Source: Hyphomonadaceae bacterium (GTDB taxonomy: Bacteria; Pseudomonadota; Alphaproteobacteria; Caulobacterales; Aquidulcibacteraceae). Taken from it: 64,000 nt of DNA. The stretch is taken from assembly GCA_021731815.1 (NCBI GenBank), contig JAKFWO010000029.1, positions 57,922 to 121,921 on the forward strand, given 5' to 3'. Both the position numbers and the translations under genes were made by a program. The notes beneath the pieces were generated by a model. The model was given only the letters and a program-made list of their open reading frames with translations. It was not told where the DNA came from and ran no database searches. Positions 44,464 to 51,659 of this stretch are shown in pieces (the first letter of the stretch is position 1; each line of letters begins with the position of its first letter).

Positions 44464-45507
44464 TCACCCCATTCGGGAGCCAAAGGCCCGGCGCGCGCAT
44501 TTTGCATGTGACGCGTCACATATCTTGCCGCCCTTTCCAGGGCAGATGCGGTCCGGGGCGGTAATCGCATGCAGGACCGAACCGGCAAGGCCATCGATAA
44601 ACGCCTCGCTGATTCCCAGTGCCGGCACCCGCATCCAGGATTTTGCGCCATTCTCTTCAGCCAGGTGACGATATTCGATGTCGAGCTCGACCAGGGTTTC
44701 GATATGTTCCGAGACAAAGGCAACGGGCACGAGGAGGATGGTTTTTCCATCCCGCGCGGCGCGAATGATTTCCGAATCCGTTGGCGGACCGATCCATTTC
44801 AACGGCCCGACCCGGGACTGGTAGCAGATCTGCGTTTCCCATTCTCCGGGCAGAAAGGCTTTGATTGCTGCTGCCGTCCGTTCGATCTGGGACTGATAGG
44901 GATCGCCTGCCCGGATCACCTTTTCCGGCAGGCCATGGGCGGAAAACAACAGGCGGACATTGCCGGGCGCGCCATTGCTTCGCCAGTGATCGAGAACGCG
45001 ATCGACATGGGCCCGGATGAATTCCGGCTGTTCAGGAAAACAGCACACCATTCGGTCCGGCTTTTTCCAGTGCCGCCGCCATTCAGAATAGCCCGAACCG
45101 GTAGTCGTGACAGAATAATGCGGATAAAGCGGCAGGAATATCGCCTCATCTGCCCCCCATTCCCGGGCTGCCTGCGCCGCTTCTGCCGTAAAGGGGTGCC
45201 AATGGCGCATGGCAATGAAGGTCCGGAAGCGGCCCGGTGCCAACGCCTCGAGCGCTTCCTGCAGGGCCTCGGCCTGGCGCGTTGTTTCCGGCAGCAGGGG
45301 CGATCCTCCGCCCATCCGCGCATAATTGGCGCGCGCCGAGGGTGCCCGGCGCCGCGCGATCATCCGCGCCAGCGGCAGGCGCAAAAATCCTGGAAGATCA
45401 ATGATCGCCGGGTCCGAAAACAGGTTTTGCAGAAAAGGCTGAACGGCATCCGGTCCGTCGGGCCCGCCCAGATTGGCGAGGATGATGGCAATTTTGGTCG
45501 AATTCAC
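44464..45507 (-). CDS. hemH: Ferrochelatase HemH
   Basis: HemH inserts ferrous iron into protoporphyrin IX to make haem. The 347-residue protein has LANLGGPDGPDAVQPFLQNL at the N-terminus, the catalytic histidine in LLFSAHGLPEKV, and the acidic site VAFVSEHIETLVELDIEY. The C-terminal tail has three cysteines (RICPGKGGKICDASHAKC). Caulobacter ferrochelatase carries a [2Fe-2S] cluster, and these cysteines could serve that purpose, though I cannot prove it. It overlaps the hemE stop by four bases (ATGA), so the two are coupled. Confidence 0.96.
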   Translation of the reverse strand: MNSTKIAIILANLGGPDGPDAVQPFLQNLFSDPAIIDLPGFLRLPLARMIARRRAPSARANYARMGGGSPLLPETTRQAEALQEALEALAPGRFRTFIAMRHWHPFTAEAAQAAREWGADEAIFLPLYPHYSVTTTGSGYSEWRRHWKKPDRMVCCFPEQPEFIRAHVDRVLDHWRSNGAPGNVRLLFSAHGLPEKVIRAGDPYQSQIERTAAAIKAFLPGEWETQICYQSRVGPLKWIGPPTDSEIIRAARDGKTILLVPVAFVSEHIETLVELDIEYRHLAEENGAKSWMRVPALGISEAFIDGLAGSVLHAITAPDRICPGKGGKICDASHAKCARRAFGSRMG

Positions 45508-46544
45508 GAATAATCCCGAACAAAGGATATCAAATCAGCAACATGCTGGGGTGGAACTTCAGGGCGAATCCCGTGTCCGAGATTGACGATATGCGGTCGG
45601 CCGTGGAAGCCATCCATGCATGTGCGGACGGCGCTGCGCAACACATCACCACCGATCACCAAAGCCTGGGGATCGATATTGCCCTGAACCGGCAGGGATG
45701 CGGGCAGAAGCCGTGCCACGCCGTCGGCACCGGCCTCTTCGTCCAGCGCGAGGACATTTACCCCCGTTTGGGCGGCATAATCCGCGATCTTCATCCCCGC
45801 CCCGCGCGGGAAGCCGATGATCGGGACAGTAACGCCCAATTCCCGCAATCGCGCCACCAGCCGGCGGGTGGGATCGATCACGATTCGATGAAACAATTCC
45901 GGCGGCAATCCACCCGCCCAGGATTCGAAAATCTGCACAGCCGCAGCGCCCGCTTTCACCTGCCGCGCGAGATAAAGCGCACTCGCTTCAACCAGCAGAT
46001 CGAGAATTTCCGCGAGATCGGCGGGCTTTTCATAGGCGAGGCGTCGCGAAAATTCCTTGGTCGTCCCACCCTTGCCTTCCAGCATATAGGTAGCGACCGT
46101 CCACGGCCCGCCGCAAAACCCGATCAGGGGGGCCTGGCCCCGCAATTCATGCGTAACGCGTTCGATCGTTTCAAAGACCGGCGACAGGCGGTCGAGGATC
46201 CGGCTGAAATCTCGCGAAAGTCCGGAAGAACTGGCGATCGGGTCGAGAAGAGGCCCCTCGCCCTCAACGAAGCGGACATTCATCCCCATGGCATGGGGCA
46301 CCAGCAGAATATCGGCAAAGACGATGGCTGCATCAAGGTCGAAGCGCCGCATCGGCTGGAGGGTCGCTTCCGCAGCCAGAGCCGGTGCGTAACAGAATTC
46401 GAGGAATCCGCCGGCTCGTGACCGTAATTCCCTGTATTCCGGGAGATATCGCCCCGCCTGTCGCATCAGCCATATCGGCTTGCGGAGCGATTCACGGCCC
46501 GAACAAATGTCAAGAAAGCAATGCCCTGTTGATACAATAACCAT
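45504..46544 (-). CDS. hemE: Uroporphyrinogen decarboxylase HemE
   Basis: HemE removes four carboxyl groups from uroporphyrinogen III to give coproporphyrinogen III. The 346-residue protein begins with the signature PIWLMRQAGRYLPEYRELR (residues 23-41) and shows the aspartate in LDAAIVFADILLVPHAMGM and the GFCGGPWTVATYMLEGKGG block. Residues 1-22 are somewhat divergent, but the ATG at 46544 gives the expected spacing to the first motif. It is transcribed away from the putative replication origin, as in Caulobacter, and is coupled to hemH by an ATGA overlap. Confidence 0.96.
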   Translation of the reverse strand: MVIVSTGHCFLDICSGRESLRKPIWLMRQAGRYLPEYRELRSRAGGFLEFCYAPALAAEATLQPMRRFDLDAAIVFADILLVPHAMGMNVRFVEGEGPLLDPIASSSGLSRDFSRILDRLSPVFETIERVTHELRGQAPLIGFCGGPWTVATYMLEGKGGTTKEFSRRLAYEKPADLAEILDLLVEASALYLARQVKAGAAAVQIFESWAGGLPPELFHRIVIDPTRRLVARLRELGVTVPIIGFPRGAGMKIADYAAQTGVNVLALDEEAGADGVARLLPASLPVQGNIDPQALVIGGDVLRSAVRTCMDGFHGRPHIVNLGHGIRPEVPPQHVADLISFVRDYS

Positions 46545-46695
46545 GAATCTTGCCTGATTTTAAAAAAGGGAATTGTAGAGAGGGCGTGCAAAAGTCGAAT
46601 TACGCGATTGCCACTGCCTTTCAAGTTTTTCTGCACAGCTTGTTCGGCAGAGGCCCCGGCAATAAGTTCAAAATTAACCAATCAGAAACAGCCTG

Positions 46696-46710
46696 CTAAC
46701 CATATCTTAA
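46696..46710 (+). promoter_or_regulatory. CtrA-like box within putative oriC
   Basis: CTAACCATATCTTAA is CTAA-N7-TTAA, one mismatch from the CtrA full site, and includes the TAACCAT half-site preferred by CtrA. A TTAACCA half-site lies 22 bp upstream. CtrA represses replication at the Caulobacter origin through such sites. Confidence 0.6.
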
Positions 46711-46869
46711 CACATGATTCGGGCGCAGGACGGAGCGATGCGGATAAAACCGGTCATACTTCTTCGCTGTGGAAGAATTCCCGCGATCTCTGTTAACAAG
46801 GGGTGAAGAATTGGAGCCCACGAATTTGCGAGAATTTGTTGGCGCGCGGGCCAACAGCTAATCCACTCT

Positions 46870-46878
46870 TTATGCACA
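46870..46878 (+). promoter_or_regulatory. DnaA box within putative oriC
   Basis: TTATGCACA matches the TTWTNCACA consensus exactly. A weaker TAATCCACT lies just upstream at 46859-46867. Confidence 0.6.
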
Positions 46879-46931
46879 GCCGGATCGGCCCGGATCAATG
46901 GGGCATGGGTGCGTCGTGATTGCAGGAAAAG

Positions 46932-47798
46932 ATGCCAGAAAAGAATGTTGAGAAATTTCTCCAGGAGCCGGAATCGGACAGGCCCTGTGGTTTCGTCAAT
47001 GTGCATCTCGTTTCCGATTCGACCGGGGAAACCCTGGGTGCCATCATGCGCGCCACAATTGCGAGATTCGAGAATTATCGCGCCGTGGAGCATTCCTATT
47101 ATCTGGTGCGCTCGCGCAAACAATTGCTTCGGGTTTTCGAGGAGATCGACGATCGCCCCGGCATTGTCATGTGCACCTTGTTCAACAGCGAACTGAAACA
47201 GGAACTGATCCGCAAATGCGCCGACGGGAATATCCCCTGCATTCCGGTGCTCGATCCATCGATCGAGGTCTTCTCCGAATATCTCGGACAAAAACAGAGC
47301 CGCCGTATCGGTCATCTTCGTATCAACGAGCCTGAATATGCGCGGCGAATCGAGGCGATGAATTATGTGCTCACCCATGATGACGGCCAGGGCGATATCG
47401 ATCTCGAGGAAGCCGATGTGGTGCTGGTCGGGGTTTCACGCACTTCCAAGACGCCAACCTCGGTCTATCTCGCCAATCGCGGGATCAAGGTCGCCAATGT
47501 GCCGTTGGTTCCGGGCGTGACCAATGAAGAGACTTTGGCCAGGCTGAAAAAGCCGCTGGTCGTGGGGCTCAAGATCAATCCCGAACGCCTTGTGCAGATC
47601 CGTCGCAACCGGTTGCTGAGCATCAGCGAATCCCGGCACACGGATTATGTCGACGAGCACGCGGTGCGGCAGGAAGTTCTGGCCTCGATCCGGATCTTTG
47701 AGCGCAATAATTGGCCGGTTATCGATGTCACCCGTCGTTCGGTCGAAGAAACGGCGGCGGCGATCCTCAACCTTCATGCCGAGAGGGAACGCGCGTGA
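46932..47798 (+). CDS. ppsR: PEP synthase/PPDK regulatory protein (bifunctional kinase-phosphorylase)
   Basis: This DUF299 protein reversibly phosphorylates pyruvate phosphate dikinase or PEP synthase on a threonine, using ADP. The 288-residue product has NVHLVSDSTGETLGAIMRA near the N-terminus, the P-loop-like GVSRTSKTPTSVYLANRG, and the C-terminal SVEETAAAILNLHAERERA. The start is the ATG preceded by AGGAAAAG; a TTG four codons upstream is weaker. It begins the chain ppsR-maf-aroE-coaE-dnaQ, each junction a 4-bp overlap, and is transcribed away from the putative origin, like its Caulobacter counterpart. Confidence 0.95.
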   Translation: MPEKNVEKFLQEPESDRPCGFVNVHLVSDSTGETLGAIMRATIARFENYRAVEHSYYLVRSRKQLLRVFEEIDDRPGIVMCTLFNSELKQELIRKCADGNIPCIPVLDPSIEVFSEYLGQKQSRRIGHLRINEPEYARRIEAMNYVLTHDDGQGDIDLEEADVVLVGVSRTSKTPTSVYLANRGIKVANVPLVPGVTNEETLARLKKPLVVGLKINPERLVQIRRNRLLSISESRHTDYVDEHAVRQEVLASIRIFERNNWPVIDVTRRSVEETAAAILNLHAERERA

Positions 47799-48394
47799 GC
47801 CATGGTCAGGTCATTCTCGCGTCTGGCAGTGAGATCCGGGCGCGGATTCTCCTCAATGCCGGAATCGCGTTTTCTGTGATGAAGCCGGATTTTGACGAGG
47901 ATGCAGCCAAATCTGAGCTGCGGGCACAGAATTTTTCAGCCGCCGACCTTGCCCGGGCGCTGGCCGAAGGCAAAGCGCGCGCCTGTATGGCCCCGGAATC
48001 CGCACTGGTGATCGGTGCTGACCAGATTCTGGAATTTGATGGCGAACTTCTCGACAAATGTCGCTCGATCGAGGAAGCGCGCGACCGTCTATGGGCGCTG
48101 CGCGGGAAAGAACATGGATTGTGGTCGGCCTGGGCGATCGCACGGAGCGGCAGGATCCTTGCCGCAGGAGTCGATTATTCGGGATTGAGGATGCGGGAAT
48201 TTTCAGAAATCTATCTTGAAACCTATCTGGGAAGCGCCGGACCCTGCCTGACAAGGAGTGTCGGGGCCTATGAATATGAGGGTACCGGCGCACAATTATT
48301 TGAAGACGTGCGTGGCGATTTTTACGCGATATTGGGCCTGCCCTTGCTTCCGCTCCTCGCGAAGCTGCGGGAATTTGGTGCGATCGACGCATGA
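47795..48394 (+). CDS. maf: Maf-family nucleotide pyrophosphatase
   Basis: Maf proteins hydrolyse non-canonical or pyrimidine nucleoside triphosphates and are linked to septum control. The 199-residue protein starts at a GTG overlapping the ppsR stop (GTGA). It shows the N-terminal substrate motif VILASGSEIRARIL, the catalytic aspartate region ALVIGADQILEFDG and the SVGAYEYEGTGAQLFEDVRG block near residues 150-170. The N-terminal motif reads SGSEIRAR rather than the commoner SASPRR, as in the Maf copy found beside aroE in alphaproteobacteria. It is coupled to aroE by an ATGA overlap. Confidence 0.93.
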   Translation: MSHGQVILASGSEIRARILLNAGIAFSVMKPDFDEDAAKSELRAQNFSAADLARALAEGKARACMAPESALVIGADQILEFDGELLDKCRSIEEARDRLWALRGKEHGLWSAWAIARSGRILAAGVDYSGLRMREFSEIYLETYLGSAGPCLTRSVGAYEYEGTGAQLFEDVRGDFYAILGLPLLPLLAKLREFGAIDA

Positions 48395-49272
48395 TGCCCG
48401 GATCAGTCCATATGCCCGGATCAATCCATGGCGGAACACAGGTGCTGGGGGTGATCGGCCGCCCGATCGCCCATTCTTTGTCGCCCCTGATCCATAATCT
48501 GTGGTTTGATCAGCAATCGATCCCGGCCATCTATGTCGCCTTTCCGGGCGAAGCCGTAGAAATCACTGATCCGGCGCTTTTTTCAGGCCTGTTTCAGGCT
48601 GGAATTCGTGGGCTGAATGTCACCGCGCCGTACAAGGATGCCGCTTTTGCCGCGTGCTTGGCCACCGGCCCGCTCGAGCAGGAATTGCGCGCAACAAATG
48701 TTCTGGTGCGCGGCGAAACCGGCTGGATCGGACACAATACGGATGCGGAAGGCTTTCTCCGCGCCCTGCGGGAGGAACGCCGGAAACACGGCCTTGGTGA
48801 TTCATTGTCCGGTGCCCGGATTGTCGTACTGGGGGCGGGAGGTGCCGCGCGGGCCTGTGTTGTGGCACTTGCACGCGAAGGGGCCCGCTTGGCGGTGGTC
48901 AATCGTGATCCCGCCCGGGCGCACTCCATGCGGGATCGATACGGCACCGAAACCTGTGCTTTTTCCGGACTCGAACGGGTGCTTGAAGGAGCGGATCTGG
49001 TGATCAATTGTCTGCCGGTGGCGGCGGATGAAATATTCCGGGAGTTTCCCTGGGCCGCGACTGCACCATCGGCGATGGCTGCGGATCTCGCTTATTCATC
49101 TCCCGAAAGCGGATTTCTGGCCAGCGCCCGGCGTGCCGGGCGTCCGGGCTTTGACGGGCTCGGAATGCTGCTCCACCAGGCGGCCTTGTCGTTTGAATTA
49201 TGGTGGAAGATCAGCCCCGATATCGAATCGGCCCGGAAAGCTGCCCGCGAATTTCTCGAGCGCCGGGCATGA
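48391..49272 (+). CDS. aroE: Shikimate dehydrogenase AroE
   Basis: AroE reduces 3-dehydroshikimate to shikimate with NADPH. The 293-residue protein has the substrate motif GRPIAHSLSPLIHN, the catalytic lysine in NVTAPYKDAAF, the aspartate in GHNTDAEGF and the cofactor loop VLGAGGAARA. The first residues MPGSVHMPGSIHG arise from an 18-bp direct duplication, so there are three possible in-frame ATG starts; the first overlaps the maf stop as ATGA. A later ATG would shorten the protein by up to seven residues without touching the motifs. Confidence 0.95.
   Translation: MMPGSVHMPGSIHGGTQVLGVIGRPIAHSLSPLIHNLWFDQQSIPAIYVAFPGEAVEITDPALFSGLFQAGIRGLNVTAPYKDAAFAACLATGPLEQELRATNVLVRGETGWIGHNTDAEGFLRALREERRKHGLGDSLSGARIVVLGAGGAARACVVALAREGARLAVVNRDPARAHSMRDRYGTETCAFSGLERVLEGADLVINCLPVAADEIFREFPWAATAPSAMAADLAYSSPESGFLASARRAGRPGFDGLGMLLHQAALSFELWWKISPDIESARKAAREFLERRA
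48394..48429 (+). repeat. 18-bp tandem duplication at the aroE start
   Basis: ATGCCCGGATCAGTCCAT is followed by ATGCCCGGATCAATCCAT, differing at one base. Each unit carries an in-frame ATG, which duplicates the start region of aroE. Confidence 0.9.
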
Positions 49273-49883
49273 TCGTCATCGGCCTGACCGGATCGATCGG
49301 CATGGGCAAGACCGCGACCGCCGCCTTGTTTCGCGAACAGGGCCTTCCGGTTTTTGACGCCGATGCAGCGGTTCATACACTCTATGAGCCAGGCGGTGCC
49401 GCAGTTTCGGCCATCCGATCCCTGTTTCCGGAGGCTGTTCGATCCGGTGCCGTTGATCGCGCGGTGCTGGGGGCGCATCTCGTCCGCGTGCCAGGGGATG
49501 TTCCGAGGCTTGAAGCCATCGTTCACCCGCTGGTGGCGGCAGCGCGCGCGGAATTTCTGGCGGCAGCGCGCGCAGAATCAGCGCCGGCGGTCATTCTCGA
49601 CATCCCGCTATTGTTTGAAACCGGCGGCGAAAAACAGGTGGATGTCGTGGTCGTGGTGTCAGCCCCTCCCGAGATCCAGCGTGCCCGCGTATTGGCGCGG
49701 CCGGGAATGACGGAGGCGAAACTCGATATTATTCTGTCGCGCCAGCTTCCCGACACTGAAAAACGCCGCCGCGCTGATTTTGTCGTCGACACCGGCAAGG
49801 GCCCCGAATCGGCACATTTACAGGTTCTCGACGTCTTAAAGGCCTTGAATATCACGCCGAAGCCATTGATCGTGGATTCATGA
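49269..49883 (+). CDS. coaE: Dephospho-CoA kinase CoaE
   Basis: CoaE phosphorylates dephospho-CoA, the last step in coenzyme A synthesis. The 204-residue protein starts at the ATG that overlaps the aroE stop and has the P-loop GLTGSIGMGKTATA at residues 5-18, the DADAAVH segment, and the lid region LDIPLLFETGGEKQVD. Length is normal. The aroE-coaE-dnaQ order is widely conserved in alphaproteobacteria. The dnaQ start overlaps its stop codon by four bases. Confidence 0.95.
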   Translation: MIVIGLTGSIGMGKTATAALFREQGLPVFDADAAVHTLYEPGGAAVSAIRSLFPEAVRSGAVDRAVLGAHLVRVPGDVPRLEAIVHPLVAAARAEFLAAARAESAPAVILDIPLLFETGGEKQVDVVVVVSAPPEIQRARVLARPGMTEAKLDIILSRQLPDTEKRRRADFVVDTGKGPESAHLQVLDVLKALNITPKPLIVDS

Positions 49884-50605
49884 TCGAAATCGTCTTTGAT
49901 ACCGAAACCACCGGCCTGTCGCCCGTCGACGGCCATCGCGTGATCGAGATCGGATGTCTTGAGCTGAAAAACCTCGTGCCCACCGGCCGAGTGTTCCAGC
50001 GTTTCATTCATCCCGATCGCATGGTGCCGGAGGACGCAATCCGCATCCATGGCATCACCAATGCGTTTTTGGCCGACAAGCCGCGTTTCGGGGATCCCGA
50101 TATTGTGGATGCCTTTCTCGATTTTATCGGGGACCACCGCCTTGTTGCCCACAACGCAGAATTCGATCGCGGATTCCTCAATTCCGAACTGGCGCGGCTT
50201 GGCCGGCCTGAGCTGCAATCTGCGCGCTTTGTCGATACGCGGACATTGGCGCGGGCCCGGTTTCCCGGAATGTCCAATTCGCTCGATTCCCTGTGCAAGC
50301 GCTTTGGCATCAGCCTCGAAGGCCGGGAATTCCACGGCGCACTGAAGGATTCGGAACTGCTTGCGCTGGTCTATCTCGAACTCAAGGGCGGACGCGAACA
50401 GCGTCTCGACTTCTCGGATCCTCGCACCCGGGATGGAAATCACCAGCCGGTCCATCGACCGGGGCGGCGCATCGCCCGCTCCCGCCTCACGGGGGAGGAA
50501 AAGCGTCGCCACACGGCTTTCGTCGCCGAGCTGAAAGCCGAAGCGATCTGGGCGCATGCGCTGGGTGAGGAATCAGCCCCACAGCCCGAACATGAAGCGG
50601 GATGA
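49880..50605 (+). CDS. dnaQ: DNA polymerase III epsilon subunit (proofreading exonuclease)
   Basis: DnaQ is the 3'-5' proofreading exonuclease of the replicative polymerase. The 241-residue protein has the DEDDh exonuclease motifs in order: FDTETTGLSP at residues 6-15, HNAEFDRGFLN near 92, and HGALKDSELLALVYLEL near 152. The C-terminal 60 residues are charged and probably bind the polymerase alpha subunit. It is the last gene of the five-gene chain. secB, which usually follows or converges on dnaQ in this class, is not present here. Confidence 0.95.
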   Translation: MIEIVFDTETTGLSPVDGHRVIEIGCLELKNLVPTGRVFQRFIHPDRMVPEDAIRIHGITNAFLADKPRFGDPDIVDAFLDFIGDHRLVAHNAEFDRGFLNSELARLGRPELQSARFVDTRTLARARFPGMSNSLDSLCKRFGISLEGREFHGALKDSELLALVYLELKGGREQRLDFSDPRTRDGNHQPVHRPGRRIARSRLTGEEKRRHTAFVAELKAEAIWAHALGEESAPQPEHEAG

Positions 50606-50912
50606 AGCGCGTTCCGGTCACGCCGAACTGAAACAGGATGGCCGGCGAGCGGGTTTCCCGACCCCGGTGCGCCACCTGTTCTGATTGGCCCCGGAATTGC
50701 TTCTGACGGTCCATGGACAGGCATCCGCCTCTTTCGTCAGTGATCCCCGCGGCGCGGATTGGTTTGGCGCGACGGCGTGATCCGGGTCTTGCGGGCTTTT
50801 CGGATGCCAAAGCCGTGGATGTTCCGTTATCTGGCGCGACCCTGTTATTCGCCACCCAGATCCTCTCCCAGGCCCGGCCGGCCCCGGCCCCGGCGGAACT
50901 TGTCCTGGAAGC
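50606..50912. other. Non-coding gap between dnaQ and glycosyltransferase gene
   Basis: I see no gene in these 307 bases. Open frames across it are short, basic and unlike any known family. The end contains G+C-rich runs (CCGGCCGGCCCCGGCCCCGG) that could form a terminator-like structure between the convergent genes. secB was looked for and not found. Confidence 0.5.
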
Positions 50913-51659
50913 CTATGGGCGATCCCGTGTCAAGGCCTCCCGGCCGATGACATAGAGGATTTTCGTCCCCGCGCGCACGACACCCATCACAGTTCCGGAG
51001 ACCTTGGACTTACCGGCTTTCCGGTGATGGCGGGCGACCGGAACTTCGGTAACCCGCAGCCCCAGGCGCAGCGCCCGCGCCTGCATTTCCACGGTCCAGC
51101 CATAATCGCGATCGCGCATGGCGATTTTTTCCAGCGCATTTCGGGTAATGGCGCGAAAGGGGCCGAGATCCGATACCTCCGTACCCCATAACATCCGCAT
51201 CAGAAAGGTAGCGAGCCGGTTGCCGAAAATCTGCGGCAGGGTCAGCGCCCCGGGCTCGGCACCTCCCTGCACGCGGGAGCCGATGACGAGATCGGCCGTG
51301 CCTGCCGCAATCGGCTGAAGCACCAGATGGGCATCTTCCGGTCGGTCGCTGCCATCGGCGTCAAGAAACAGGAGCACGTCGCAATCGCGGGCGGCGGCGA
51401 TGCCGGCAAGACACGCCGCGCCATAGCCGATTTCAGGCTCGACAACCACTTCTGCGCCAAGGGACCGGGCGATTTCGGCCGTATTATCGCGCGATCCATT
51501 GTCCACAATGATGATCCGGTCCAGCCATTCGGGCATGGCCTTGATCACCGCCGGCAATGCAAGGGCTTCATCCCGCGCGGGCAGAATGGCCGCAACGCGA
51601 CCCAGACCCGGAGGCTTTGCGCCGATATCCGAATGTGCAGAAGAGGGCATATGAATCAT
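50913..51659 (-). CDS. Family 2 glycosyltransferase
   Basis: This 248-residue enzyme is a GT-A fold transferase that uses an NDP- or polyprenyl-linked sugar. It has the N-terminal AAILPARDEALALPAVIKAM, the strand IIIVDNGSRDNTAEIA, the DxD-type metal site LLFLDADGSDRPED, and VIGSRVQGGAEPG. It resembles polyprenyl-phosphate mannosyl- or glucosyltransferases but lacks C-terminal membrane helices. Its ATG shares one base with the stop codon of the upstream membrane glycosyltransferase (TGATG), so the two are coupled and probably act on the same glycan. A second ATG three codons in is also possible. Confidence 0.87.
   Translation of the reverse strand: MIHMPSSAHSDIGAKPPGLGRVAAILPARDEALALPAVIKAMPEWLDRIIIVDNGSRDNTAEIARSLGAEVVVEPEIGYGAACLAGIAAARDCDVLLFLDADGSDRPEDAHLVLQPIAAGTADLVIGSRVQGGAEPGALTLPQIFGNRLATFLMRMLWGTEVSDLGPFRAITRNALEKIAMRDRDYGWTVEMQARALRLGLRVTEVPVARHHRKAGKSKVSGTVMGVVRAGTKILYVIGREALTRDRP

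Larger units (their letters stand above)
46545..46931. other. Putative chromosomal replication origin (oriC) between hemE and ppsR
   Basis: This 387-bp gap separates divergent hemE and ppsR (the DUF299 gene), which flank the origin in Caulobacter and, in related form, in Rickettsia. It contains TTATGCACA (46870-46878), an exact match to the DnaA box TTWTNCACA; TGCGGATAA (46739-46747), one base from TGTGGATAA; one-mismatch boxes at 46629-46637 and 46768-46776; a CtrA-like site at 46696-46710; GANTC sites (46716-46720, and 46545-46549 at the edge); and A+T-rich segments, especially 46545-46580 and 46660-46710. No gene is seen in it. Confidence 0.75.

Noticed and set aside
50606..50912. secB after dnaQ
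   Set aside because: Expected from gene order in related genomes, but no frame on either strand resembles SecB.
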